NCBI GenBank assembly: GCA_947303105.1
Contig: CAMYXQ010000005.1
Span: 1 to 21,548, forward strand
Origin: an uncultured Caryophanales bacterium
GTDB taxonomy: Bacteria > Bacillota_I > Bacilli_A > RFN20 > CAG-826
Reading direction: 5' to 3'
DNA length: 21,548 nt
The translations under genes were made by a program, and so were the position numbers. Under the pieces are notes generated by a model that was not told where the DNA came from, searched no databases, and saw only the letters and a list, made by a program, of their open reading frames with translations. Of the stretch, positions 1 to 8,564 are shown in pieces (position 1 is the stretch's first letter; each line of letters starts with the position of its first letter).

Positions 1-9
1 GCCAGACGA

Positions 10-210
10 CTAGTCGATTTTCTTGACGTTCGACGCACGCGGTCCACGATCCGATTCCTGAACTTCGAACTCGACGTGTTCGCCTTGTTCAGCGGTCTTG
101 TAGCTATCCATGATGAGTGCGCTGTAATGGAAGAAGTAGTCCTTATTGTCTTCACCGTGGATGAAGCCGTAACCCTTCTCCTTATTGAACATTTTCACTG
201 TTCCCTTCAT
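10..210 (-). CDS. csp: Cold-shock protein (CspA/CspB family)
   Basis: This 66-residue protein is a complete single cold-shock (OB-fold) domain, the usual family length. It has the RNA-binding motif RNP1 as KGYGFI (residues 12-17) and RNP2 as YFFHYSAL (residues 25-32). Such proteins bind single-stranded RNA and DNA and act as RNA chaperones in the cytoplasm. The ATG at 210 is preceded by AGGAAGG about 10 bases upstream, and an extended -10 promoter lies at 252-260, so the gene is probably transcribed alone. The stop is TAG at 10-12; its terminator, if any, is outside the window. Family assignment is secure; which paralogue it is, and whether it is cold-induced, cannot be told from sequence. 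Confidence 0.97.
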   Translation of the reverse strand: MKGTVKMFNKEKGYGFIHGEDNKDYFFHYSALIMDSYKTAEQGEHVEFEVQESDRGPRASNVKKID

Positions 211-251
211 GAGAATCCAACCTTCCTAGTCGTAAAAAACAACCGAGCATT

Positions 252-260
252 ACTATACCA
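252..260 (-). promoter_or_regulatory. Extended -10 promoter of csp
   Basis: On the minus strand the sequence TGGTATAGT gives a TG-n extended -10 element with TATAGT. The matching -35 position is poor (TTACGG at a 17-base spacing), which is common for extended -10 promoters. The predicted start near 245 leaves a leader of about 35 bases with a good ribosome binding site before the csp ATG. Confidence 0.55.
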
Positions 261-270
261 TTATCTCCCC

Positions 271-300
271 GACCCCGTAACAAAATTATTTCGGGGATAA
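271..300 (-). terminator. Imperfect hairpin after the ABC operon, possible weak terminator
   Basis: On the minus strand TTATCCCCGA and TCGGGGAGATAA can pair with a two-base bulge around an 18-base loop, 30-60 bases after the stop of the second ABC gene. No U-run follows directly, so it is not a textbook intrinsic terminator. It ends next to the csp -10 element and may instead be an mRNA 3' end structure or a regulatory site. Confidence 0.3.
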
Positions 301-332
301 TCTAGGTTCTTTTCTCCATTGACGAAGTGGGC

Positions 333-3104
333 CTATTTTTCTTTGGCAAAATCGCGTTTTGCGACAAAGCGGTCCAAAATGACGGCGATAATCGAAAAAG
401 CGATGGCGAATGTGATGGCCAAAACGATGAGGGGTTCATAGGAAAATACGAAGCGGGTTTCGGTGCCAAAGTTCTTCCCGATTTCCCGATGGAGGATGTA
501 TTCCAGACCGGCAACGAAGCCACCACCGAGGAAGAAGCTCGGAAGGGAAAGAATCACCGCGATGGCGTGAAGGCTTTTGGCGATTTGGGTTCTCGAGAAG
601 CCGAGGTTATAAAGGATGAATCCTTCCCGGCGGTTTTCCATGACGGTCAGTAAGATGATCGCGGACAGAAGAAGGAACGCCAAAACGAGACAACTGACTG
701 ACACCAAACTCAATGAGGTTTTCAAGTAGTCCACAACCTGTTCAGTGCTGTTCGAAACGCGTGATGAAGGGTCGGCGAAGTCATATCCGGGATAAGCGAG
801 GCTCAAATTGCGAATCCATTCCCCGCGGTTTCCTTCCCGCTCAAAAATCGCACAAGTCGGTTCCAATAATAATGACGATGCCCCGAGTTCATCCCGGAAG
901 AAATCAAGCGGCCAACAAGACGGTACATATAGGCGCGCTTGCTCGCTGTCGCAAACACCGACGACGGAGACCTCCGCCATCCGATAATCGTTACTGATGC
1001 CATCCGTTTCAGCCAAACCGGAAAGAAAGATGGTTTTTGGATTATTCCATTTCTTTTTAAGAAATGAAGAGATGACAACCTCTGTTAGGAGACGTGGGAT
1101 ACGACCTTCGATGAGCTGGCCGAAATCGTTCGAGCATGTAAGGGCGTTCGCATATGGAATGGTGTAATGCCCTCGCACGACGCTGTCGGGAAATGAGGTC
1201 AGCAGATGAATATCTCCACTGGATAACGAAGTCACCGCATCAATCGTTTGTTCAATGTCTTCATGAGAGGGCGAAGCGAAGAATGGGTTTGCGAAACCGG
1301 TCATCATCGCGCTCGGATAGGACACATATGTGAAGGATGAGCCGATCAGATGATTGGGGAATCCATAGGATTCGCAAATTGCGGAAACATCGCTGAACGA
1401 AAGACTGCTTTTCTCGGCTTCATATACATAATAACGGCCGGTCCCGCATGTCTTTCCAACGGAACAATGGCTGCGGTCATAACGATTCGAATCCGCCTCC
1501 AACAGATATCGTTCCCCCACTTTCGTTTGACGAAGAGTTTCCATTAACGCGGTCCCGCTCGTTTTCGGTTTTACATAGTAAAGTTTCTGCATGATCCATG
1601 GATAGGCGCCGTCAGGTTCCGCCATCGCCGGGAAACGCATCCATTCTTCATATACTGTTTCCGCCAAGCGATGTTCATAGGTATAAATGGTCGAAACTTC
1701 GCTCCGAGCCACCGCCACAACGGAGAGGGTTTGCTCGTCATCGTAAGTCCAGTTTTCGTTCGCTACGGAGAAGACGAGTTGAAGACCGTTTTCCGCCACA
1801 TAGTCGCCTAAGTGCTCATAATCGCGAAGGATGTGAAGACGAAAACAAAGCTGGAACATTGCCGCGTAAGGAAGACCTAAAACAATCTGATCTTCTTCCA
1901 TAATCGGCGGATGAGATGGATAACAATCTAGGTCGGGATAGTCATCAAGCCATAAACTTTCGTTGACGGAACGAATTGATAATCCTGGTATCGCATATTT
2001 GCCACTGCCAATATCGACCGTGACGGAATCTCGGTCCGGAAAGAAACCATCATAATCAATGGGATAAAACACACCGTAATCCGCAATTTCGGTAGTTAGA
2101 TTCCTAAGGGTATAAACCGAAGAAAGCGGAGATGGAACGACTTTCCCAATCGCGTTGCCATCGGCCCCTTTGCGGTTCATAACGATTGACCCCGATCCAA
2201 TCAATGCGGCGAATGAACGGTCGATTTCTTTGCCGATATCCTCACCGAGATAAACCGCGGTTCCTAAGGAGGCAAAGGAAAAAGAAAGTATCGATAATGC
2301 TAGAAATGTTCGGCGTTTTTTCTCTTTGCATAGATGAAAGGCGTGCTTGAGCCAAAACTGAAAAGGAATCCCGTTTCTCTTTTTCCGTTTTCTGGATTTT
2401 ATCGTGTGGATTGGTTTTGGATCCACGATTGGATGGAGGCGTTCTTCTTTCAGCTCTCCGCCTTTCATTCGTAGGAGGACATCGCCCCATTTCCTTGCCT
2501 CTTCTTCGTCATGCGTCACCATGATGACCAGGGTGTTTTTTGACACCGCTCGCAGGTATTCAAAGATCATCTTCCCGTTTTTCGCATCAAGGGCTCCTGT
2601 TGGCTCATCGCAAAGAAGAACACGCGGTTCATTGACGAGAGATCGACTTAATGCGACGCGTTGTTTTTCTCCACCGGAAAGACGATTTGCCGTGGATAAG
2701 ACTTTCTTCTTTAAGCCAAATCGCGTCAGATAATCTTTGGCCTTCCGTTCCTGAAGATTGGGTTTTTCCGCACTGGTAGCACGCAAAGGGATGCCGGCAT
2801 TCTCAACTGCCGTCTCGAGTTCCAAAAGGTCATAACTTTGTCGTAGATAACCAATATCTCTAAGTCGATGCCTCCCTCGATAAGATTCCGATTTACCTCG
2901 TAAAGGAACGCCATCGAAAAGAATCGTTCCATCATAAACCGTGTCTAGTCCAGCGATGAGCTCAAGCAAAGTGCTTTTCCCGCATCCCGAAGGACCGACG
3001 ATGACATAAAAGCCCCGTCGCGGAAAAGCATAAGAAAGATTACGGTAAAGAACTCGATCCCCAAATTGTTTCTTTAGGTTGCGAAGGACAATGAATTCAT
3101 TCAT
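333..3104 (-). CDS. ABC transporter, ATPase-permease fusion (MacB/FtsX type), large ectodomain
   Basis: This 923-residue protein begins with an ABC ATPase: Walker A GPSGCGKST (37-45), Q-loop Gln89, signature LSGGE (142-146), Walker B ending in DEP (166-168) and switch His198. A basic linker leads to a first membrane helix near 266-287, a roughly 500-residue extracytoplasmic region, and three C-terminal helices near 798-819, 848-867 and 891-910. This is the MacB/FtsX layout, whose members use ATP to drive mechanical work outside the membrane or export of peptides and lipids. I chose the ATG at 3104 over an ATG 18 bases upstream because GGAGG lies 9 bases before it and the N-terminus then matches the family. 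It overlaps the stop of the preceding ABC gene by 8 bases (ATGAATGA), so the two are probably translationally coupled and may form a heterodimer. Substrate unknown. Confidence 0.9.
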   Translation of the reverse strand: MNEFIVLRNLKKQFGDRVLYRNLSYAFPRRGFYVIVGPSGCGKSTLLELIAGLDTVYDGTILFDGVPLRGKSESYRGRHRLRDIGYLRQSYDLLELETAVENAGIPLRATSAEKPNLQERKAKDYLTRFGLKKKVLSTANRLSGGEKQRVALSRSLVNEPRVLLCDEPTGALDAKNGKMIFEYLRAVSKNTLVIMVTHDEEEARKWGDVLLRMKGGELKEERLHPIVDPKPIHTIKSRKRKKRNGIPFQFWLKHAFHLCKEKKRRTFLALSILSFSFASLGTAVYLGEDIGKEIDRSFAALIGSGSIVMNRKGADGNAIGKVVPSPLSSVYTLRNLTTEIADYGVFYPIDYDGFFPDRDSVTVDIGSGKYAIPGLSIRSVNESLWLDDYPDLDCYPSHPPIMEEDQIVLGLPYAAMFQLCFRLHILRDYEHLGDYVAENGLQLVFSVANENWTYDDEQTLSVVAVARSEVSTIYTYEHRLAETVYEEWMRFPAMAEPDGAYPWIMQKLYYVKPKTSGTALMETLRQTKVGERYLLEADSNRYDRSHCSVGKTCGTGRYYVYEAEKSSLSFSDVSAICESYGFPNHLIGSSFTYVSYPSAMMTGFANPFFASPSHEDIEQTIDAVTSLSSGDIHLLTSFPDSVVRGHYTIPYANALTCSNDFGQLIEGRIPRLLTEVVISSFLKKKWNNPKTIFLSGLAETDGISNDYRMAEVSVVGVCDSEQARLYVPSCWPLDFFRDELGASSLLLEPTCAIFEREGNRGEWIRNLSLAYPGYDFADPSSRVSNSTEQVVDYLKTSLSLVSVSCLVLAFLLLSAIILLTVMENRREGFILYNLGFSRTQIAKSLHAIAVILSLPSFFLGGGFVAGLEYILHREIGKNFGTETRFVFSYEPLIVLAITFAIAFSIIAVILDRFVAKRDFAKEK

Positions 3105-5106
3105 CGCGGAGCGCCTCCGCAAGTCGGGTTCGATGAATGCTTTGAAGAGGGATCCGCGACCCGAGATATCCGATCAGGAAAGCGATGATGAGCAATAAGG
3201 GAGCAAAAAGCCCCAAGAAAGCTCGAAAGGGGATTTGAATCAGGCGGTCAATCGCAATTCGATGCGACAAGTATAAATTCAGCGCCCAACTGGCAAGAGG
3301 TGATATAAGGAGAGCTGCGGCCATCCCAAGGATCGAGACTACCGCGCTTTCACTGGCGTAGGCTTGAGCGATTTGGCCACGCCGCCCACCGAGGGCGTTT
3401 AATATCGCCGTTTCCTTTCGTCGCTCGATAAAAGACGAGAACGCAATCGCGCCAATGATGAAGACGGCGATCAATAACTCAATAACCAAGAAAGGCACAA
3501 TAGAAAGAAGGACGGCTTTTTGAAGGCTCCGAAATGCCTCTGCCGTTGTCAGAGTTGGGGACGAAAAAGAGTAGCCTTCCCAGTCCGATAATCGAAGAAA
3601 ATCCGTAATTCCGTCCTCATTATGCGCAAATATCAAATAATCATAGTTGCCGATTGGGTCAAAGGGATCCGCCGCTTCAACGAGATTAATCAGGGAATCT
3701 CCACTCTCGGTAGCCACCACCGATAAGTCATCGAGAAGACCAAAATATGAATAGTAAACGCGAGGTTCATTCAAGAACGCGAACTCTTTGACTACTCCAA
3801 CGATCGTCCAATCGAGGTTAATTTGAATCGTCTCATAGCCATCTTTCTTTGGAAGAATGACCTCATTGGAGAGGCGAATCGACCGTCCGAGAGAACCAGG
3901 ATGCTGTTCGGCGAACTCGCGATTGATTAAACATTCATGACGAAGATCGATAATGGCGGTCCCTTCTAAAAGAAGGGATTTTCCCCATTCTTCCAAACTT
4001 GCATCATATAGCGGGGCAAAGGCAACAGCTTCTTGTTCAGTTTCGTCCAACCAAAACGCGGATTGCTCAGGAAGGAAGTATCCGTAATCAGGATGAGCCG
4101 TCAAAGTGGCGGGCAGCTTTTCTTCTAGCGTTCTAGGATCGGGGCGAGAGATTCTCGTCAGAGAAAGGGGCGAGTCTTCAATCTCCACCGTTTCGCTTAC
4201 GGATAGGCGGCCAAAATAACGGAGCAAGCTCTTTTCGGGTTCCTTCATCGCCACATCTTCAGAACCTTTATAGAAACCAATGGATATAATCGCCGTCAGA
4301 AAGCCAACAAAGGTTGCCAGGAACGAGAGGATGATTTTCTTCCGATCCTTCTTCCAATGACTGCGGAACAAAATCGGTTGCCAGCCTCTTCGATTGGATC
4401 TTCTTTTCCGGCGAAAGGCGGGAATGTGTTCGGAATGAAGACATCCATTGGTGACTAATTTCCCATCTATGAGACGCATGATTTGATCGGCATAACGAGC
4501 GGCCAATGATTCGTTATGAGTCACCATAATTACCAGCTTTTCTTTGCCGATTTCTTCCATCATTTGGAGAACCGCTTCGCCGTTCTTTTCATCTAAGGCG
4601 CCCGTTGGTTCATCGGCGAAGATGACATCGGGGTCATTGGCTAATGCTCGCATCAACGCCACTCTTTGGGCTTCTCCACCGGATAGCAAAGAAGCTTTTT
4701 GCTTTTGTTTGTCTTCCATTCCAAAACGTTTCAATAAGGCGTTAGCTTTCTTTGAAGCGGCTTTGCCGCTTTTACCAGAAAGAAGCAAAGGCATTTCAAT
4801 GTTTTGAACAGCATCAAGGTCTTCGATGAGATTGTATTTTTGGTAGACGAATCCGAAATGGAACGCGCGGATATCTTCTTTTTCTTTTCCGCTTAATGAT
4901 TTGATGTTCTTCTCGCGATAAAACAACGTTCCGTCCGTCGGTTCATCCTGCAACGACAAAAGATTGAGCAAAGTGCTCTTGCCGGAACCGCTTTTCCCTA
5001 AAATGGCAACGAGTCCACGAACGGGAAAAGAGACGGAAATGTTTGACAACACCGTTTGCCCGCCGGTTCCGCCGAATCGTTTGGAAATGTTTTTGAGAAC
5101 GAAAAT
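3097..5106 (-). CDS. ABC transporter, ATPase-permease fusion (MacB/FtsX type), probable ATT start
   Basis: This protein of about 669 residues has an N-terminal ABC ATPase with Walker A GKSGSGKST (37-45), signature LSGGE (141-145), Walker B ending in DEP (165-167) and switch His197. One membrane helix follows near 258-278, then an extracytoplasmic region of about 270 residues and three C-terminal helices. After the second helix it has the FtsX-type stretch ERRKETAILNALGG. The start is unusual: no ATG, GTG or TTG sits where the family begins. GGAGG at 5116-5120 points to an ATT codon at 5104-5106, giving an N-terminus (M)FVLKNISKRFG that aligns with its neighbour. A TTG at 5134-5136 is in frame but lies in a hairpin loop without a ribosome binding site. 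The gene is the first of the ABC pair, just after a strong terminator-like hairpin. Substrate unknown. Confidence 0.88.
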   Translation of the reverse strand: MFVLKNISKRFGGTGGQTVLSNISVSFPVRGLVAILGKSGSGKSTLLNLLSLQDEPTDGTLFYREKNIKSLSGKEKEDIRAFHFGFVYQKYNLIEDLDAVQNIEMPLLLSGKSGKAASKKANALLKRFGMEDKQKQKASLLSGGEAQRVALMRALANDPDVIFADEPTGALDEKNGEAVLQMMEEIGKEKLVIMVTHNESLAARYADQIMRLIDGKLVTNGCLHSEHIPAFRRKRRSNRRGWQPILFRSHWKKDRKKIILSFLATFVGFLTAIISIGFYKGSEDVAMKEPEKSLLRYFGRLSVSETVEIEDSPLSLTRISRPDPRTLEEKLPATLTAHPDYGYFLPEQSAFWLDETEQEAVAFAPLYDASLEEWGKSLLLEGTAIIDLRHECLINREFAEQHPGSLGRSIRLSNEVILPKKDGYETIQINLDWTIVGVVKEFAFLNEPRVYYSYFGLLDDLSVVATESGDSLINLVEAADPFDPIGNYDYLIFAHNEDGITDFLRLSDWEGYSFSSPTLTTAEAFRSLQKAVLLSIVPFLVIELLIAVFIIGAIAFSSFIERRKETAILNALGGRRGQIAQAYASESAVVSILGMAAALLISPLASWALNLYLSHRIAIDRLIQIPFRAFLGLFAPLLLIIAFLIGYLGSRIPLQSIHRTRLAEALRDE

Positions 5107-5150
5107 AAAAAATCCCCTCCACCTATAGATAGTCAAGGAGGGGATCTTTT
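5107..5150 (-). terminator. Strong terminator hairpin that also covers the ABC ribosome binding site
   Basis: On the minus strand an arm ending ATCCCCTCC pairs with GGAGGGGAT across a 16-base loop. The stem extends through a G-T pair and an A-run/T-run, about 15 pairs in all, and ends in TTTTTT. It starts directly after the DUF951 stop (5151), so it should terminate the rny operon. Its 3' arm is also the GGAGG ribosome binding site of the next ABC gene. The A-rich 5' side makes it potentially active on the other strand as well. Confidence 0.85.
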
Positions 5151-5366
5151 TTACATATTTGGTTCAACGGGTCCTTCGCAACTGCGGATGACCTTGCGAA
5201 TCGAATGATCGAATTTGTCGCGATCGATCATGATGACGTTTCCGCAGGAAAGGCAACGGATTTTGATGTCGGCCCCCATGCGGATGATTTGGAATTGCTT
5301 GGTCCGTTTGGCGCAGGGATGATATTTCTTCATCTCCACGATGTCGTACAAGCCGTAGCTTACCAC
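5151..5366 (-). CDS. DUF951 family small protein (YyzM-like)
   Basis: This 71-residue protein matches what I know of DUF951: a DIVEMKKYHPC-like start, then IIRMGADIKIRCLSCG and a basic C-terminus. Cys18, Cys38 and Cys41 could bind a metal. No function is established for the family, which is widespread in Bacillota (B. subtilis YyzM). The chosen start is a GTG at 5364-5366 that overlaps the end of fhs by 7 bases; GGAGG sits 7 bases before it. In-frame codons further upstream lie inside fhs and lack such a signal. It is the last gene of the rny operon, and its stop is followed at once by a strong terminator hairpin. Family call confident; start fairly confident. Confidence 0.85.
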   Translation of the reverse strand: MVSYGLYDIVEMKKYHPCAKRTKQFQIIRMGADIKIRCLSCGNVIMIDRDKFDHSIRKVIRSCEGPVEPNM

Positions 5367-6976
5367 GGCTGGTCCTCCATCTTGATCGCGGCCGGCACTT
5401 TCGGGAGACCCGGCATCGTCATGACTTTGCCAGTCAAGACGACGACGAAGTTCGCGCCGGCGGAAAGGTTGCATTCGCGGACGGTGATGGTGAAGCCGCG
5501 CGGGGCGCCGATGATCTTCGGGTCATCGGTGATGGAGTTCGGGGTCTTCGCCATGCAGATATAAGCATCGGAGAAACCAAGCTTCTCATATTCGGCAAGT
5601 TGTTCGAGAGCCTTCGGCTCATAGACGACGTTGCCGGCGCGATAGATCTCTTTGCAAATGGTCTCGATCTTCTTCTTAAGCGGCCACTTGAGGTCGTAGA
5701 TCGGATGATAGGCGCTCGGGCAATTGTCGAGCATGAATTTGACTTTCTTCGCCAAATCGATGGAGCCTTCGCCACCGCGGAGGAAGCCGTCGAGGAAGGC
5801 ATATTCGAAGTGGTGATTCTCGCACCATTTCTCCAAGGCGAGGACTTCTTGCTCGCTATCGGAAGCGAAGTGGTTGATGGCAACGATGACAGGAACGCCA
5901 TACTTACGGATGTTCTCGATGTGGGTTTCGAGGTTGGCGAGACCGGCTTTCATCGCATCGACGTTCTCGTGTTCAAGGTCTTCGAAGGCGACGCCACCGT
6001 GCATTTTTAATGCACGAATCGTGGCGACCATGACGGTGAGATCCGGATGGAGTTTGCCTTCGCGGGCGGCGATGTCGAGGAACTTCTCGGCGCCGAGGTC
6101 AGCGGCGAAGCCGGCTTCGGTGATGACGATCGGAGCGAGCTTAAGGCCCAACTTTGTGGCGATTAAGCTGTTGCAGCCATGGGCGATGTTGGCGAACGGG
6201 CCGCCGTGGACGATGGCGGGCTGATGCTCGAAAGTCTGAACGAGATTCGGTTTGAGCGCTTCTTTCATGAGGCGCATGACCGCGTGGGTGCATTTAAGGT
6301 CTTTGACGGTGACCGGTTTGCCTTCGTAGGTATAGGCGACGATGATCTTTTCCAACCGGGCGCAGAAGTCATTCGGGTCGGTGGCCAAGCACATAATGGC
6401 CATCATCTCGCTGGCGACGGTGATGACGAAACCATCCTGACGGACGATGCCATTGCCTTTGCCTTCGGCGACGGTGATTTCGCGCAAAGCGCGATCGTTC
6501 ATATCCATCGCTCTCTTCCAGACGACGCGTTCAGGGTTGATGTTGAGAGGATTGCCTTGATAAATCGAGTTATCCAAGACGGCGGAAATCAAGTTGATGC
6601 TAGAGGTCAACGCGTGCATATCGCCGGTGAAGTGAAGGTTGATGTCTTCCACCGGACCGATCGAGGCGAGGCCACCACCGGTCGCGCCACCCTTGATGCC
6701 AAAGACAGGGCCAAGGGCCGGTTCACGCAAACAAAGCATGGCCTTCTGGCCGATCTTGCCGAAACCTTCCGCCAAGGCGATGGAGGCGGTCGTTTTGCCT
6801 TCGCCGGCTTTGGTCGGGGTGATCGCGGTGACCAAAATCAATTTGCCATCTTCGCGGAAACGCTTGGATTCGGCGATTTCCGGATTGATCTTGGCTTTAT
6901 AGAAGCCATAGGGCTCCAAATACTGGCTGTCAATATTCGCAATACTTGCGATTTCGTTTATCTTTAAAAGTTCCAT
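5360..6976 (-). CDS. fhs: Formate-tetrahydrofolate ligase
   Basis: This 538-residue enzyme joins formate to tetrahydrofolate using ATP to make 10-formyl-tetrahydrofolate, used for purines and initiator Met-tRNA formylation. The P-loop region TPTKAGEGKTT (53-63), EPALGPVFG (85-93) and the glycine-rich KGGATGGG (95-102) are family signatures, and the length is near the usual 555. The ATG at 6976 has AGAGG about 8 bases before it. The gap from tcdA is only 18 bases, so it belongs to the rny operon, an unexpected place for a folate gene. Its stop overlaps the GTG start of the DUF951 gene. Confidence 0.97.
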   Translation of the reverse strand: MELLKINEIASIANIDSQYLEPYGFYKAKINPEIAESKRFREDGKLILVTAITPTKAGEGKTTASIALAEGFGKIGQKAMLCLREPALGPVFGIKGGATGGGLASIGPVEDINLHFTGDMHALTSSINLISAVLDNSIYQGNPLNINPERVVWKRAMDMNDRALREITVAEGKGNGIVRQDGFVITVASEMMAIMCLATDPNDFCARLEKIIVAYTYEGKPVTVKDLKCTHAVMRLMKEALKPNLVQTFEHQPAIVHGGPFANIAHGCNSLIATKLGLKLAPIVITEAGFAADLGAEKFLDIAAREGKLHPDLTVMVATIRALKMHGGVAFEDLEHENVDAMKAGLANLETHIENIRKYGVPVIVAINHFASDSEQEVLALEKWCENHHFEYAFLDGFLRGGEGSIDLAKKVKFMLDNCPSAYHPIYDLKWPLKKKIETICKEIYRAGNVVYEPKALEQLAEYEKLGFSDAYICMAKTPNSITDDPKIIGAPRGFTITVRECNLSAGANFVVVLTGKVMTMPGLPKVPAAIKMEDQPW

Positions 6977-6994
6977 TTTAGGTCCTCTCTTTCT

Positions 6995-7705
6995 TCATTC
7001 ATTAAGCATATCACTTGCGTGCGGCTTCGCTACGATTTCTATTGCCTGGTAAGCCAATAGAAGCCCGGCGGCGCTCGGCACCATCATCATCGATGACGGC
7101 TTATTGGTTCTTACGAGCGGCTCTTCGGTCGAAACCGCGCACCAGACGTTCTTCATATCAATGCCATTCTGGCGGCATTCATAACGGACTTTCTTCGCCA
7201 AAGGATCGCCTTCGGTTTTGTCCAATCGGCGAAGTTCCACTTTGGACGGATTCAAACGATTGCCCATCCCAAGTGATACGAGAATCGGTTTCCCGATTTT
7301 GGCGGCATAACGGATCAAGGCGATCTTCGCGGCGACGTCATCCACCGCATCGATGAGGCAATCGCATTCGGAATAATCGTGACAAGATAAGCTATTTTCA
7401 TCGATGCGATAATTCTCGGAGCAGACGTTCACATCATCGCGGATCGCTGTGGCGCGCTCTTTGGCGGCCACCGCTTTTTCTTTGCCGATGTCCGCTTTGG
7501 TGAAAAGCAATTGGCGGTTGAGATTCGTTTCATCTACGACGTCGCAATCGACGGCATAAATGGTCCCAACGCCACTGCGAAGCAAAGCTTCGAAAGCCGT
7601 TCCGCCGACGCCGCCCAAACCGAAAACGGCAACCTTCGCTTGGTGAAGGCGCTCTTTGGCATCAACGCCAATCAGCATTTCGGTTCGTTCGTCAATCTGC
7701 GGCAT
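6995..7705 (-). CDS. tcdA: tRNA threonylcarbamoyladenosine dehydratase (TcdA/CsdL, ThiF-like)
   Basis: This 236-residue E1-like protein has the nucleotide-binding GLGGVG loop (29-34), acidic VDCDVVDETNLNRQ segment (52-65) and a DAVDDVAAK stretch typical of YgdL/TcdA. TcdA cyclises t6A37 to ct6A37 with ATP in tRNAs reading ANN codons. The protein is slightly shorter than E. coli TcdA (268) and has no CxxC zinc motif of ThiF/MoeB type, which supports TcdA over a sulfur-carrier activator. The ATG at 7705 overlaps the end of miaA by 14 bases, and an AGGAG lies about 10 bases upstream. It follows miaB and miaA, which also act on A37. No dedicated sulfur-carrier genes are visible nearby. Confidence 0.9.
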   Translation of the reverse strand: MPQIDERTEMLIGVDAKERLHQAKVAVFGLGGVGGTAFEALLRSGVGTIYAVDCDVVDETNLNRQLLFTKADIGKEKAVAAKERATAIRDDVNVCSENYRIDENSLSCHDYSECDCLIDAVDDVAAKIALIRYAAKIGKPILVSLGMGNRLNPSKVELRRLDKTEGDPLAKKVRYECRQNGIDMKNVWCAVSTEEPLVRTNKPSSMMMVPSAAGLLLAYQAIEIVAKPHASDMLNE

Positions 7706-8564
7706 CGCTTAATATCTCCTCAAGGTTTCTAACGGTCTTGGCATGGAATTGGTGACGGAAGAAAGTCTCTTGCCGTTTCACGTAGTGGCGGGTATCGGAC
7801 TTAATCGCGTTTTTGGCGTCTTCCAAGGAACATTCCCCATCCAAATAAGGGAATAATTCTTTGACGCCAATTGCCCGGAAGGCCGCCTGTTCCCGACCAT
7901 AACGCTCAATCAATGGGACGGTTTCTTCCAGAAGACCATCCGCGAACATTTGATCGACTCGTTTTTCAATCGCTGGATATAGATCATTTCTTTCTTTAGA
8001 AAGAACATAGAATTTCATCGGATAGATCGGCGTGTGTTCTTGCGCGGCGATCATCTCACTTTTCGGCTTGCCGGCGGCCAGACATAAGGCGATGGCCCGC
8101 TCCACGCGGACACGATTCTGATAAGGGATTTTCTTCGCCTCTTTGGGATCGAGTTCTTCTAACTTCGCGTGGAGGGCTTTGTTGTCCATATCTTTGAAAA
8201 CACTCATGTCGACATTCGTGGTGTCGACGGTCAGATCGTAATCATACAAAGCGGCCCGAATATATAATCCCGAGCCACCGACGAGAATCGGTTGATGGCC
8301 GCGGTCGATGATCTCTTTGATCACCCGGCGGCAATCTTCCTGGTAGGAATGGATGTTATACGCCTCATTAAGAGGAACAAAGCCATATAAATGATGAGGG
8401 ACTTCTTTCATGTCTTTCTCATCGGGATAGGCGGTCGCGATTTTCAGACCTTCGTAAACCTGAAAAGCATCGGCGTTCACGATTTCGCCGCCGATCTTCT
8501 TGGCGAGTTCCACCGCGATGCGGCTCTTGCCGGTTCCCGTTGCCCCCGTAAGAACGTAAATCAT
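7692..8564 (-). CDS. miaA: tRNA dimethylallyltransferase
   Basis: MiaA transfers a dimethylallyl group to N6 of A37 in tRNAs reading UNN codons, giving i6A37. The 290-residue protein has the P-loop GATGTGKS (7-14), the DAFQVYEGL segment with the catalytic Asp32, VPHHL (55-59) and VGGSGLYIRAAL (95-106), all diagnostic, and normal length. Its ATG overlaps the TGA of miaB in the four-base form ATGA, which implies translational coupling. Its product is the substrate of MiaB, encoded immediately upstream, so two steps of ms2i6A37 synthesis are adjacent here. In B. subtilis miaA and miaB are separate. Confidence 0.97.
   Translation of the reverse strand: MIYVLTGATGTGKSRIAVELAKKIGGEIVNADAFQVYEGLKIATAYPDEKDMKEVPHHLYGFVPLNEAYNIHSYQEDCRRVIKEIIDRGHQPILVGGSGLYIRAALYDYDLTVDTTNVDMSVFKDMDNKALHAKLEELDPKEAKKIPYQNRVRVERAIALCLAAGKPKSEMIAAQEHTPIYPMKFYVLSKERNDLYPAIEKRVDQMFADGLLEETVPLIERYGREQAAFRAIGVKELFPYLDGECSLEDAKNAIKSDTRHYVKRQETFFRHQFHAKTVRNLEEILSDAAD

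Noticed and set aside
5134..5136. TTG as start of the first ABC gene
   Set aside because: It sits in the loop of the terminator hairpin, has no ribosome binding site and would add residues without family match; the ATT at 5106 fits better, though this is not proven.
6179..6967. Plus-strand open frame of 262 codons opposite fhs
   Set aside because: A shadow of the codon bias of fhs; no ribosome binding site, promoter or family resemblance.
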